Below, piece after piece: positions 26,914-35,374 of a stretch of 64,000 bases of DNA. Each line of letters starts with the position of its first letter. Positions within the stretch are counted from its first letter, which is position 1. This stretch comes from Lentzea fradiae (GTDB taxonomy: Bacteria > Actinomycetota > Actinomycetes > Mycobacteriales > Pseudonocardiaceae), in contig NZ_FNCC01000002.1 in assembly GCF_900100955.1 (NCBI RefSeq), positions 248,001-312,000 of the forward strand, given 5' to 3'. The notes beneath the pieces were generated by a model, which saw nothing but the letters and a program-made list of their open reading frames with translations, had not been told where the DNA came from and made no database searches. The position numbers and the translations under genes were made by a program.

Positions 26914-28030
26914 CGGAGTGCATCACGTCCGCACCGGCGGGCACCGTCGCGTCCTCGGGGTCGTCGAGCCACCCCTCCGGCAGCACGACCTTCGCCGCGG
27001 ACCCCTGCCTGCCGCGCGGCCCCTCCGCGTTCACGGGGAACGGCACGTCCGGGTCGAGCTGCCCGATGAGGTCCTCCAGCTGCTGCAGGCTCGACACCAT
27101 CGCGAACGCGCGCCGCGTGTCACCGCCGACCGGGAAGCCGTGCCAGTACCAGGCCATGTGCTTGCGCAGGTCCCGCAGACCCTTGTCCTCGCCGTAGTGC
27201 GCGGCGAGCAGCCGGGCGTGGGTGCGCAGGACCGCCGCGACCTCGCCCAGGCTGGGCCCCTCCGGGATCGGCTCACCCCGGAACGCCGCCTGCAGGTCCC
27301 GGAACAGCCACGGCCTGCCGAGGCACCCGCGCCCGACGACCACGCCGTCGCAACCGGTCGCCGCGACCATGTCGAGCGCGTCCTGGGCGCTGAAGATGTC
27401 GCCGTTGCCGAGCACCGGGATGCCTGTGACGGCCTCCTTGAGCCGCGCGATGGCCGACCAGTCGGCCTTGCCGGAGTAGCGCTGCGACGCGGTGCGCGCG
27501 TGCAGCGCCACGGCCTGGGCGCCCTCGTCCTGCGCGATGCGGCCCGCGTCGAGGTACGTCAGGTGCTCGTCGTCGATGCCGATGCGGAACTTCACGGTGA
27601 CCGGCATGTCCCCGGCGTTGCGCACCGCGGCCCGCACGATCTGCCGGAACAGCTCCCGCTTGTACGGCAGCGCCGCCCCACCGCCCTTGCGCGTCACCTT
27701 GGGCACCGGGCAGCCGAAGTTCATGTCCATGTGGTCGGCGAGGTTCTCGTCCACGATCATCTTCGTGGCCTCGCCGACGTTGCGCGGGTCGACGCCGTAG
27801 AGCTGCATGGAACGCGGCGATTCGTCCTCCGCGAACGTGATCATGTGCATGGTCATCGCGTCGCGCTCGACGAGAGCCCTGGCGGTGATCATCTCGCAGA
27901 CGTAGAGCCCGGCCCCGTACTGACGGCACAGCTGCCGGAACGCCACGTTCGTGATGCCCGCCATCGGGGCGAGCACGACGGGCGGGTCGACGGCGAACGG
28001 GCCGATCTTCAAGGTGGACGGAACGGACAC
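26906..28030 (-). CDS. dus: tRNA-dihydrouridine synthase (DusB type)
   Basis: 374 aa FMN enzyme reducing uridine to dihydrouridine in tRNA D-loops with NADPH. TIM barrel (about 10-250) with VVLAPMAGITNVAFRQL, the catalytic Cys in FGCPVPKVTRKGGGAAL, and GNGDIFSAQDALDM; a C-terminal helical tRNA-binding domain follows. GTG 28030 is the start nearest the fold; GTG 28036 is in frame. Position matches Rv0823c. Confidence 0.93.
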   Translation of the reverse strand: MSVPSTLKIGPFAVDPPVVLAPMAGITNVAFRQLCRQYGAGLYVCEMITARALVERDAMTMHMITFAEDESPRSMQLYGVDPRNVGEATKMIVDENLADHMDMNFGCPVPKVTRKGGGAALPYKRELFRQIVRAAVRNAGDMPVTVKFRIGIDDEHLTYLDAGRIAQDEGAQAVALHARTASQRYSGKADWSAIARLKEAVTGIPVLGNGDIFSAQDALDMVAATGCDGVVVGRGCLGRPWLFRDLQAAFRGEPIPEGPSLGEVAAVLRTHARLLAAHYGEDKGLRDLRKHMAWYWHGFPVGGDTRRAFAMVSSLQQLEDLIGQLDPDVPFPVNAEGPRGRQGSAAKVVLPEGWLDDPEDATVPAGADVMHSGG

Positions 28031-28116
28031 GCCCACCAGGTTACGGCACTGGTCAGCCGTGATCTTGACTGAGCCTTGGGGCCAAGGGGACCGCGAGAAG
28101 AGGCGCGGCAACGGGA

Positions 28117-28416
28117 TCAGGGCTTGACGAGCTGGCTGACCCGTTGAAAGGACAGTCCCAGCACATCGCCGGCCTCGCGCCGGGAGAGACCTTGCGAGAG
28201 CAAAGCCCTGATGGCGGCCCGATTCTCCTCGGCCGCCTCGGCTCTCGCCGACCTCGTCGTGGCGCGGAACCGGGATCATCACGCACTGAGTTCGAACACC
28301 GTGTGGTTCGCGCCCTCGCGCACCAGCTTCCAGTCCGCACCTTGGTGCTTGGCTTCCGCTGCGATCTTCTTGAACAGGTCGCTCCGCGCGATGCGTCCAG
28401 TGCGCTCTGGACGCAA
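28117..28416 (-). pseudogene. Decayed HicAB toxin-antitoxin locus
   Basis: Frame one (28416 to 28279, TTG start) reads a HicA-like double-stranded-RNA-binding core, RSDLFKKIAAEA then DWKLVREGANHTVFEL, including the catalytic-type His of GANHT. It then shifts frame: the expected HicA tail VMIPVPRHDEVGE continues in another phase, and within a few codons joins a HicB-type C-terminal helix-turn-helix, ENRAAIRALLSQGLSRREAGD then LGLSFQRVSQLVKP, ending at 28117. The HicB N-terminal RNase-H-like domain is missing. This is a deletion-fused relic, not a working module. Confidence 0.7.
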
Positions 28417-28612
28417 GCGTCAACCCCAGGCTGGACGACTGGCTTGATCGAGTGCTGTTTCGCCTCGTCAACCGGTGCGCGGGAGCTGTCCCGCGTCGGC
28501 TTCAAGCGGTCGACGCTCATGTTTCGCCGTGTTAACCGACAGCGAACACCCGTGGTGCCCCGATCGGGTGTCGGGGGCTTCTGCCAACATGCCCTCAGGA
28601 GGTGGCCTACCT

Positions 28613-29290
28613 GTGGGGGCGGTTGAACTGATCAGGACCGGGTTCGAACGGTTCTTCGTCGACGGACCGGTGGGCAAGCCGACCGGAGGCGGTGAACAGC
28701 AGGTCGTCGCGGTGCACCAGGCCGGTGAGCTGGCCCTGCCGACGGGACGGCTCGTCGCCGCGGACCCGTTCGTCATCTGGCCGGAGGACGCGGAGCCGTT
28801 CACCGAGGAGGTCCCGCCCGGCTCGTACCCCGTGACCGTCTCGATGGTCTCGTGGGTCGACGGCGACGGCTTCCCCGACCTGCGGCAGGGCTACCGCGTC
28901 GCCGCCGCCAAGGTGACGGTGCGGGACGAGCCCGCCTACTCCTGGCGACCCGCCGTGGTGCCCGGCGAGCACGTGCCGATGCTGCCCGTGATGCCCGAGT
29001 TCGGCTACGAGGTCAAGTCGAGCACCGGCGCGTTCTTCGACCTGTCCGCCGCGGAGGCGCTCGACCGGCTGGCGAGCGACGACGAGGTGGGCAACTGCGA
29101 CCTCATCGACGCGCTCGGCGCCGTGGGCGGTGGCCGCGGTCCCGCCAACGTCACCGACCCCCGGTCCGGCCTGAACGTCGTGGCGTTCTCGACCGGCTGG
29201 GGCGACGGCCGCTACCCCACGTGGGTCGGCCGCAACACGGCGGGCGAGGCCGTCGCGTTCGTCACCGACTTCTTCGTGATCAACCGCTGA
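28613..29290 (+). CDS. DUF4241 protein, 225 aa
   Basis: Soluble protein with the DUF4241 layout: an N-terminal GELALPTGRLVAADPF, a middle SYPVTVSMVSW, and a C-terminal FSTGWGDGRYPTWVGRN segment ending VAFVTDFFVI. GTG 28613 has AGGAGG about 10 bases ahead; the longer frame from 28475 covers the HicAB relic and is rejected. DUF4241 proteins occur near polymorphic-toxin and immunity genes, but nothing else here supports that role. Confidence 0.8.
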   Translation: MGAVELIRTGFERFFVDGPVGKPTGGGEQQVVAVHQAGELALPTGRLVAADPFVIWPEDAEPFTEEVPPGSYPVTVSMVSWVDGDGFPDLRQGYRVAAAKVTVRDEPAYSWRPAVVPGEHVPMLPVMPEFGYEVKSSTGAFFDLSAAEALDRLASDDEVGNCDLIDALGAVGGGRGPANVTDPRSGLNVVAFSTGWGDGRYPTWVGRNTAGEAVAFVTDFFVINR

Positions 29291-29355
29291 CCTGATCAAC
29301 CGGGGAAGGGTGGAACACCGGCGGGCCGGTGTTTCAATTGGGCGGTGACGGGTAG

Positions 29356-29859
29356 GTGAGTCCGGTGAGCGAAGCCGAGGAGTCCCACCAACGCAGACTC
29401 GCGCGCAACATGAACGAGCTGATGCAGGAGTTGCGCGTCGCCCAAGCCGGTGTGCAGATCCTGTTTGGTTTCCTCCTCTCCATCGCGTTCACCGACAAGT
29501 ACGCCTCGACCGGCGACTACGTCCGCGTGACGCACCTGGTCACGGTGCTGTGCGCCGCTGTGGCCGTCGCGTTCTTCACCGCTCCCGCGGCGTGGCACCG
29601 CGTCCTGTTCCGTCAGGGCCGCCGCGAGGACGTCGTCCGCTGGGGCAACAGGTTCGCGCTGACGGGCCTCGTCTTCCTCGCCCTCGCGATGACCGGCACC
29701 GTTCTGCTGATGGCCGAGGTGATCCTCGGGCTCTGGGCGTCCGTCGCCGTCGGTTCCCTGGCCTTCTTGATCTTCACGGGCATCTGGTTCGCGTGGCCGT
29801 TCGCCTCATCCGAGCGAGCTCACGACGGCGAGGGCGCCGATTCCGAGGACGACGGGTAA
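29356..29859 (+). CDS. DUF6328 four-helix membrane protein
   Basis: About 167 aa. A soluble RLARNMNELMQELRVAQAGVQ lead (first part RLARNMNELMQELRVA) is followed by four hydrophobic helices (about 35-52, 62-80, 103-122, 128-148) and an acidic tail. The family has no known function. The start is GTG 29356 or GTG 29365 (AGGTGAG five bases ahead). It overlaps the end of the convergent membrane protein by 54 bp. Confidence 0.8.
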   Translation: MSPVSEAEESHQRRLARNMNELMQELRVAQAGVQILFGFLLSIAFTDKYASTGDYVRVTHLVTVLCAAVAVAFFTAPAAWHRVLFRQGRREDVVRWGNRFALTGLVFLALAMTGTVLLMAEVILGLWASVAVGSLAFLIFTGIWFAWPFASSERAHDGEGADSEDDG

Positions 29860-30501
29860 CGCCACCAGCACGGTCTTCCCGCTGGGTCGCGGCTGCCCGG
29901 CGAGCACCCGGACCCCGAGCGGCACCAGCGCGACGCACAACCCGGCCGCCCCGGCGACCGACAGCAGCTCGGTTCCCTTCAGCACCCCCAGCGGCATCAG
30001 CGCGGCGCTCGCCAGCGCCACCGCGCGCACCCCGTCCAGCTCGCCGCCCAGACGGGCCGCGACCGCCAGCACCACCCAGCCGGCCATGATCGTGAACGAC
30101 AGGAAGCTGAACAGGTGCAGCTCGCCGTACCCGGCGGCGACCAGTTCGGTGGCCCGCTCGGCACCGAGGTGCTCCACCGCCGAGAACGCCGCGTGGTCCA
30201 CCCCGGCGTGGAACGTCCGCTCGAACAGCCCGACCGTCACGAGTACGCCCGCCCACGCCGCCCACCCCGGCCGTCTCTCCCCGATCCGGTGCGCGAGATG
30301 CGCCACCGCCGCCCACAGCACGACGTTCCCCGCCAGGAACGCCGTGTAGGACGCCGTCATCAACGCCGGGTGCTCGGCGACCGCCCGCAGCTGGTCAGGG
30401 AAGAAGAAGGGGAACGGCGACCTCAGCAGCACGCCCGCCAGCAGCAGCACCGGCCCGGCCACGAGAGCCGTGCCGCCCACCCACTCGTTCGGAAACCTCA
30501 T
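29806..30501 (-). CDS. Membrane protein, 231 aa, unknown function
   Basis: Seven hydrophobic helices spread over the length, with a conserved-looking GYGELHLFSFLSFTIMAGWV segment and a His-containing FHAGVDHAAFSAVEHLG loop. I do not recognise the family with confidence. ATG 30501 is used; GTG 30519 in frame has no better ribosome binding site. Convergent overlap with the DUF6328 gene. Confidence 0.7.
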   Translation of the reverse strand: MRFPNEWVGGTALVAGPVLLLAGVLLRSPFPFFFPDQLRAVAEHPALMTASYTAFLAGNVVLWAAVAHLAHRIGERRPGWAAWAGVLVTVGLFERTFHAGVDHAAFSAVEHLGAERATELVAAGYGELHLFSFLSFTIMAGWVVLAVAARLGGELDGVRAVALASAALMPLGVLKGTELLSVAGAAGLCVALVPLGVRVLAGQPRPSGKTVLVALPVVLGIGALAVVSSLG

Positions 30502-30519
30502 GTCCGGCAACGCTTCCAC

Positions 30520-30706
30520 CGTTCGCGTCCGTCCGGATCGGCCCTCGGTCCGAAGCTGTTCTCAGCCCGTGGTCCGAGAACGGGTGAGGGACGTCACAAC
30601 TCGGCCTCAAGCGGATGTCGATCGGCGTCTCGGCTGTTCGACGTGGTTGTGGAGGGGCGAGAACGGAGTCCGCCGAGGGCGGAATTCGGATGAGGAGCGC
30701 CGGGCG
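30520..30706. other. Upstream region of the DHA2 exporter
   Basis: Intergenic DNA shared with the divergent membrane protein gene; it must contain both promoters. No clear palindrome or RNA structure was recognised. Confidence 0.4.
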
Positions 30707-30835
30707 ATGGGGAACACTTCGGGTACACCGATGAGTTCTGTCAGAGCTGCCGGTCTCCACCGGTGTCACCCAGAGCGTCGACGCCGGCTGCCCCTGCCGC
30801 GAGACGACCGCGCCAGCTACCTAGTGAGGGCCTGA
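30707..30835 (+). CDS. Possible Arg-rich leader peptide of the DHA2 exporter, 42 aa
   Basis: ATG 30707 has GAGGAG nine bases ahead. The frame ends TGA 30833-30835, two bases before the exporter ATG at 30838. The peptide carries RCHPERRRRLPLPRDDR near its end. The tight stop-start spacing suggests translational coupling or a drug-sensing leader. It could also be chance, since actinomycete DNA has many short frames. Confidence 0.35.
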   Translation: MGNTSGTPMSSVRAAGLHRCHPERRRRLPLPRDDRASYLVRA

Positions 30836-30837
30836 CA

Positions 30838-32277
30838 ATGCCTGCTGCGATCAAGGAACGACCGACCGCCGAAGCGGGCCGAACACCGCTCGTCGTGCGC
30901 CTGCTGGTGCTGGCCACGTTCGTCGTGATCCTCAACGAGACGTTGATGATCAACGCGATTCCCAGCCTGATGGAGTCGATGAGGGTCACCGAGCAGGCGG
31001 CGCAGTGGGTCTCGACGGCGTTCATGCTGACGATGGCGGCCGTCATCCCGATCACCGGCTGGTTCCTGCAGCGCGTCACGACCCGCCAGGGCTACGTGAT
31101 CGCGATGGGCGTGTTCCTGGCGGGCACCGCGCTGTCCGCGGTCGCGCCCACGTTCGCCGTCCTGCTGGTGGGCCGCATCGTCCAGGCCGCCGGCACCGCG
31201 GTGATGATGCCGCTGCTGATGACCACGCTGATGACCGTCGTCCCGAAGCAGGACCGCGGCCGCGTGATGGGCAACGTGACGCTGGCGATCTCGGTGGCCC
31301 CCGCCCTCGGCCCCGCCATCTCCGGCCTGATCCTGCAGTTCGGCTCGTGGCGCCTGCTGTTCGTCGCGGTCCTGCCCATCGCGGGCGCCGTGACGTACTT
31401 CGGCCTGCGTCAGCTCAAGAACATCGGTGAGCCGAAGGTCAGCACCATCGACTGGGCGAGCGCGGCCATGGCGACCCTGGGCTTCGGCGGTCTCGTCTAC
31501 GGCCTCAGCCTGTTCGGCGAGGGCGAGGTCCGGCTCGGCCCCGCCATCGTCGTCGCCGGTGCGCTGACCATCGCGCTCTTCGTGGTCCGCCAGCTCAAGC
31601 TGCAACGCGTCGACGCGCCGTTGATGGACCTGCGGACCCTCAAGCACCGCACGTTCACCCTGTCGCTGGCGGTGCTGTGCATCGCGTTCCTGGCGATGAT
31701 GGGCTCGATGATCCTGCTGCCCCTCTACCTGCAGAACCTGCGGGACCTGACGCCGTTGCAGACCGGCCTGCTGCTGATGCCGGGCGGCCTGGCGATGGGC
31801 CTGCTCGGCCCGTCCGTCGGCAGGATCTACGACCGCGTCGGCAGCCGCCCGCTGGTGATCCCCGGCTCGGTCGGCATCGTGGCGTCGCTCGCGGGCTTCA
31901 CCCAGATCTCGACGTCCATGCCGTACTGGCAGATCCTGGGCCTGCACGCGCTGCTGATGATCAGCCTGGCCGCGACGTTCACCCCGCTCTTCACGCTCGG
32001 GATGGGCGCGCTGCCGGCGGACCTGTACCCGCACGGCAGCTCGATCCTCGGCACGCTGCAGCAGGTGGCGGCGGCCCTGGGCACCGCGCTGGTGGTGACG
32101 GTGATGTCCACCCGCACCGGCCAGCTGGTCGCGGAGGGCGCGGACAAGGCGGCGGCGCAGCTCAGCGGGATGAGGGTTGCCTTCGTGGTGGCCACGATCC
32201 TCGCCGCGGCGACGATCGTGGTGGCGGCACTGCTGCCCAACCGGACCGAGGGCTCGGCGGAGCCCGCGCACTTCTGA
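30838..32277 (+). CDS. MFS exporter, DHA2 (EmrB/QacA) family
   Basis: 479 aa, 14 membrane helices, motif C-like GPAISGLILQFGSWRLLF and motif A-like LVGRIVQAAGTAVM. Such proton antiporters expel drugs, dyes or host metabolites. ATG 30838 has GAGGG ahead. A TetR gene converges on its 3' end, with a terminator between. Substrate unknown. Confidence 0.92.
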   Translation: MPAAIKERPTAEAGRTPLVVRLLVLATFVVILNETLMINAIPSLMESMRVTEQAAQWVSTAFMLTMAAVIPITGWFLQRVTTRQGYVIAMGVFLAGTALSAVAPTFAVLLVGRIVQAAGTAVMMPLLMTTLMTVVPKQDRGRVMGNVTLAISVAPALGPAISGLILQFGSWRLLFVAVLPIAGAVTYFGLRQLKNIGEPKVSTIDWASAAMATLGFGGLVYGLSLFGEGEVRLGPAIVVAGALTIALFVVRQLKLQRVDAPLMDLRTLKHRTFTLSLAVLCIAFLAMMGSMILLPLYLQNLRDLTPLQTGLLLMPGGLAMGLLGPSVGRIYDRVGSRPLVIPGSVGIVASLAGFTQISTSMPYWQILGLHALLMISLAATFTPLFTLGMGALPADLYPHGSSILGTLQQVAAALGTALVVTVMSTRTGQLVAEGADKAAAQLSGMRVAFVVATILAAATIVVAALLPNRTEGSAEPAHF

Positions 32278-32288
32278 TCCTTCTCCGA

Positions 32289-32321
32289 CGAGACCCCGGG
32301 CCGCTGTGGTCCGGGGTCTCG
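32289..32321. terminator. Bidirectional terminator between the exporter and tetR
   Basis: CGAGACCCCGG (32289-32299) pairs perfectly with CCGGGGTCTCG (32311-32321), 11 bp. It is placed 12 bp after the exporter stop and 6 bp after the convergent tetR stop. Confidence 0.8.
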
Positions 32322-32326
32322 CGCTG

Positions 32327-32917
32327 TCAGGCGCCGGTCCGCCAGCCCGCCAGCACCGTGCGGAGCGCCTGCTCGACGAGGTGCCGCGCGCGCTCGTTGC
32401 CGATGGTCCCGAGGAACCCGAGCGAGGCGATCCCGTACACGGTTCCCCAGATGATCTCGCAGGCGTCGTCGAAGTCGGCCAGCACGACGTCGTGCGTGCG
32501 CGACCAGACGCCGATCAGCTCGCGGAGGAGGTCGATGGCGGGCTGCGCCGCCCGCGTGCGCTCCTCGGCGTCCACCGCGGGGCTGTTCATGATCTGGTAG
32601 AGGTGCGGGTGCTCGCCCGCGAACCGCACGCACTCCGACCCGACCTTGACCATCCGCAGCTCGATGTCGGGCTCCTCGGCGGCGTGCCGGGCCGAGTCCA
32701 GCATGAGCCGGTACCCGTGCGCGACGAGCTCGACCACGAGCGCGTCCTTGTTCGCGAAGTGCTGGTAGACGATCGGCGCGGTGTACTCGACCTCGGTGGC
32801 GATGCGCCGCACCGTGAGCGCCGCCGTTCCCTCCGACTCGAGGACCGTCAGCGCGGCCTCGATGATGCGTTCGCGGATGCTCGCTCGTTCGCGGGCCCGC
32901 CTGGTGCTCGTCGCCAT
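32327..32917 (-). CDS. TetR-family repressor
   Basis: 196 aa. The N-terminal helix-turn-helix (about 12-58) has RERIIEAALTVLESEGTAALTVRRIA and PIVYQHFANKDAL as recognition part (each under the usual TetR pattern); a ligand/dimer domain follows (about 65-190). ATG 32917 is at the conserved start. It is divergent from the antibiotic-biosynthesis-monooxygenase/Dabb-like gene, and the two perfect operator palindromes between them make autoregulation and control of that gene likely. Confidence 0.92.
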   Translation of the reverse strand: MATSTRRARERASIRERIIEAALTVLESEGTAALTVRRIATEVEYTAPIVYQHFANKDALVVELVAHGYRLMLDSARHAAEEPDIELRMVKVGSECVRFAGEHPHLYQIMNSPAVDAEERTRAAQPAIDLLRELIGVWSRTHDVVLADFDDACEIIWGTVYGIASLGFLGTIGNERARHLVEQALRTVLAGWRTGA

Positions 32918-32990
32918 GTCAACCACTCGGTTCCGGTGCAGTTCTCCCGACCCTAGCCGCCTACTTGACGGCATCGGCACACGGCCATAG

Positions 32991-33023
32991 TCTAACAGCG
33001 TTAGAAAATCTAACGACGTTAGA
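32991..33023. promoter_or_regulatory. Two TetR operators
   Basis: TCTAAC-AGC-GTTAGA (32991-33005) and TCTAAC-GAC-GTTAGA (33009-33023): identical 6-bp arms, 3-base centres, repeat pitch 18 bp. The pair sits between divergent tetR and the gene at 33037 and overlaps the latter's promoter (14 bp before its start). Confidence 0.85.
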
Positions 33024-33036
33024 AACGAGGGATGAC

Positions 33037-33438
33037 ATGATCTTCCACATCAACCGGGCCACCGTGAAGGCGAGCGCGACGCGGGAGCAGATCGAGGAAG
33101 TGCTGGAGTCCTGGCGCAACCAGGGCAGGTCGAACCCCGCCGTCAAGTCGTTCGTCGTCGGCCGCGACCACGGCGGCGAGTTCGAGTACAGCGCGGTCTT
33201 CGTCCTGGAGGACCTCGACGCCCTCTACGCGTACCTGACGCATCCGACCACCTACGAGACCGATCGCCTCGGCCTCGGCCTCGCGGAGCGCCTGGACATC
33301 TTCGACGTGACGGACGACGACGACCCGGAGTTCGGCGCGAAGGTCCAGGAACTGCACCGCCGCCGCAACGAGGACAACCCGGCGATCCTCGAGATGCTTG
33401 GCGACATCCCCGCCTTCAACGGCGCCGGCCTCAACTGA
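33037..33438 (+). CDS. Small alpha/beta-barrel-type protein (Dabb-like)
   Basis: 133 aa; starts MIFHINRATVKASATREQIEEVLESW, a ferredoxin-like strand-helix pattern (quoted in part), with GRDHGGEFEYSAVFVLEDLDAL and a THPTTYETD segment typical of stress-responsive dimeric barrels. No catalytic residues can be named. It is under the two TetR operators and is followed by a reductase/epimerase gene after a hairpin. Function unknown, perhaps detoxification. Confidence 0.75.
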   Translation: MIFHINRATVKASATREQIEEVLESWRNQGRSNPAVKSFVVGRDHGGEFEYSAVFVLEDLDALYAYLTHPTTYETDRLGLGLAERLDIFDVTDDDDPEFGAKVQELHRRRNEDNPAILEMLGDIPAFNGAGLN

Positions 33439-33444
33439 CCCCGC

Positions 33445-33476
33445 GTCCTGGGCGCGGCTCATCCCGCGCCCAGGAC
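33445..33476 (+). terminator. Hairpin between the Dabb-like and epimerase genes
   Basis: A 13-bp perfect stem (33445-33457 with 33464-33476). It lies just after the Dabb-like stop. With only 27 bp to the next ATG, it may attenuate rather than end transcription. Confidence 0.7.
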
Positions 33477-33503
33477 TCCCTTGCCTGGAAAAGGAAACAC
33501 GTC

Positions 33504-34439
33504 ATGGCTCAGCACGTCATCATCGGCGCGGGCTCCATCGGCTCGAACGTCGCCCGCCTCCTCGCCGAGCGGGGCGAGACCTCCCTCGTCGTCACGCGCA
33601 GCGGTTCCGGCCCGAAGCACGACCTGATCGAACGAGTGGCCGCGGACGCGTCGGACCCCGTCCGCCTGACCGAGCTCTCCCGCGGCGCCAAAGCGATCTA
33701 CCACTGCGCCAACCCACCGTCGTACACGTCGTGGCCACGCCTCCTACCGCCGTTGCAGAACTCCGTGATCGCGGCGGCCAAGGCCAACGACGCCGTCCTG
33801 GCCATCACCGGCAGCCTCTACGCGTACGGCCCGCAGCCCGGCGGCCACATGAACGAGCACACCCCCATGTCCGCCACCACCCGCAAAGGCGTGCTGCGCA
33901 GGGAGCTCTGGGAACAGACCCTCGCCTCCGGCGTCCGCACCTTCGAAGCCCGCGGCGCCGACTACATCGGCAAGGACTCCCTCAGCATCTACTCGCAGCT
34001 CTTCGAAACGCCGCTGAAGAAGGGCGCCACGGCGTACTTCCCCGGTGACCTCGACGCCCCGCACACCTTCACCTACAACGTCGACATGGCCACCACCCTG
34101 GTCACCCTCGCCGCGGACGAACGCGCCTGGGGCCGCGCCTGGCACGTCCCGTCCGCCCCCGCGATCACCGTCCGCGAACTGGTGAAGCGCTACGCCCGCG
34201 CCGCCGGCCGCCCGGTGATCAAGCTCGTCGCGTTGCCGCGCTTCGTGATGCGCACGGCGGGCGTGGCCGTCCCGATCGCCCGCGAGATGGCCGAGATGGA
34301 CTACCAGTGGTACGCACCGTTCCACATGGACTCTTCGGAGACCCAGCGCACGTTCGGCCTTCGCGCCACGGACATCGACGTGGCGATCCGCGAACAGGTG
34401 AGCGGCATCAGGCTCGAACCCGCCCACGGCGCGAGGTAG
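33504..34439 (+). CDS. NAD(P)-dependent epimerase/reductase
   Basis: 311 aa extended short-chain dehydrogenase fold. The dinucleotide site is HVIIGAGSIGSNVARLL at the N-terminus. The usual YxxxK is not obvious (SLYAYGPQPGG replaces it), so it may be an atypical reductase. Strand-rich C-terminal part with WHVPSAPAITVRELV. Probably read with the TetR-controlled upstream gene. Substrate unknown. Confidence 0.82.
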   Translation: MAQHVIIGAGSIGSNVARLLAERGETSLVVTRSGSGPKHDLIERVAADASDPVRLTELSRGAKAIYHCANPPSYTSWPRLLPPLQNSVIAAAKANDAVLAITGSLYAYGPQPGGHMNEHTPMSATTRKGVLRRELWEQTLASGVRTFEARGADYIGKDSLSIYSQLFETPLKKGATAYFPGDLDAPHTFTYNVDMATTLVTLAADERAWGRAWHVPSAPAITVRELVKRYARAAGRPVIKLVALPRFVMRTAGVAVPIAREMAEMDYQWYAPFHMDSSETQRTFGLRATDIDVAIREQVSGIRLEPAHGAR

Positions 34440-34506
34440 TCGCCCCTGGGGTGAAACTTCCGAGCGGCCCTGGCATCGTCGCGCTCACGCGTGGCAGCAA
34501 GGGAAA

Positions 34507-34535
34507 GCCCCCTCCGTGACCGAGCCGGAGGGGGC
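34507..34535. terminator. Bidirectional terminator
   Basis: GCCCCCTCCG (34507-34516) pairs with CGGAGGGGGC (34526-34535). It stands between convergent epimerase and F420-type reductase genes. Confidence 0.8.
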
Positions 34536-34546
34536 GCCACCACTGC

Positions 34547-35302
34547 TCAGGCCGGCTCCAGCCCCGGCAGGTAGCCACCGGCGGGTCCGCGCACCGCGGC
34601 GTCGACGAGCTTCCTGATCTGGTCGGCGGGAACCGTGACGCCGGGGTTGTCGACGAACCAGTGACGGGCCTCCTCCGGCGTGAGGTCCTCGGGTCGTCCC
34701 TGGACCAGGTACGGCTGGACGTAGACCGGGTTGTTGGGCTCGCTGCGCCAGCTGTCCGCGAGGGAACCGATGTCCACGGCGTCATAGCCCAGGACGTCGA
34801 GCAGCGCGACCACCTCCGCCTTGGCGGTGTCGTCGTCGCCCGCGACGGGCAAGGCGCTGCGCTCGGGATGCCCGGACGGCCGCGCACGGGTGCCGAGGCT
34901 GAGGTAGACGATGCTGTTGATCGCCTTGACCACGTGGGAGCCGACCAGGTGCCGCTGCACCAGCTCGCTCGAGGTCAGCTCGTTCGAGTCGAGCTCCGCG
35001 ATGTTGCCGTCGCGCTGCGGGTAGTAGTTCATCGCGTCGATCACCGTCTTGCCCGCCAACGCCTCCACCGGAAGCGACGGGAAGTGCTTGAGCGGGATGG
35101 CGACCACCACGAGATCACCCTCCCGCGCCGCGTCCTCCGCCGTGCCGGCGCGAGCGCGTTCGCCGAGTTCGGCAACGAGGTCCGCGAGGGTCTCGGGGCC
35201 TCGCGAGTTGCTCACCACGACGTCCAGCCCAGCGGCAACGGCCAAGCGCGCCAGCGTCGTTCCGATCATGCCCGCCCCGATCAGGCCCAGCGTCTTCGTC
35301 AT
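34547..35302 (-). CDS. NADPH-dependent F420 reductase-like oxidoreductase
   Basis: 251 aa. N-terminal Rossmann motif GLIGAGMIGTTLARLA; DAMNYYPQRDG and VVKAINSIVY segments follow the Fno/ProC-like family of NADPH:F420 oxidoreductases and related reductases. Actinomycetes use F420, so hydride exchange with F420 or a small substrate is plausible. It is divergent from a tetR gene and shares an operator-bearing promoter with it. Confidence 0.82.
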   Translation of the reverse strand: MTKTLGLIGAGMIGTTLARLAVAAGLDVVVSNSRGPETLADLVAELGERARAGTAEDAAREGDLVVVAIPLKHFPSLPVEALAGKTVIDAMNYYPQRDGNIAELDSNELTSSELVQRHLVGSHVVKAINSIVYLSLGTRARPSGHPERSALPVAGDDDTAKAEVVALLDVLGYDAVDIGSLADSWRSEPNNPVYVQPYLVQGRPEDLTPEEARHWFVDNPGVTVPADQIRKLVDAAVRGPAGGYLPGLEPA

Positions 35303-35324
35303 CTGCGTCCTCCAGTCACGTTTG

Positions 35325-35356
35325 CCTACATCTGTAGGTTAGCCTACAGATGTAGG
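35325..35356. promoter_or_regulatory. Double TetR operator
   Basis: CCTACA-TC-TGTAGG (35325-35338), TTAG, CCTACA-GA-TGTAGG (35343-35356): each arm is itself a palindrome and the two are perfect inverted copies. It lies 18 bp before tetR and 22 bp before the divergent reductase gene. Confidence 0.85.
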
Positions 35357-35374
35357 AAAGCTAGACTGGTCGAC

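Noticed and set aside
28053..28520. Single 155-aa minus-strand gene
   Set aside because: The frame crosses the HicA and HicB-like pieces out of phase; its own translation is low-complexity.
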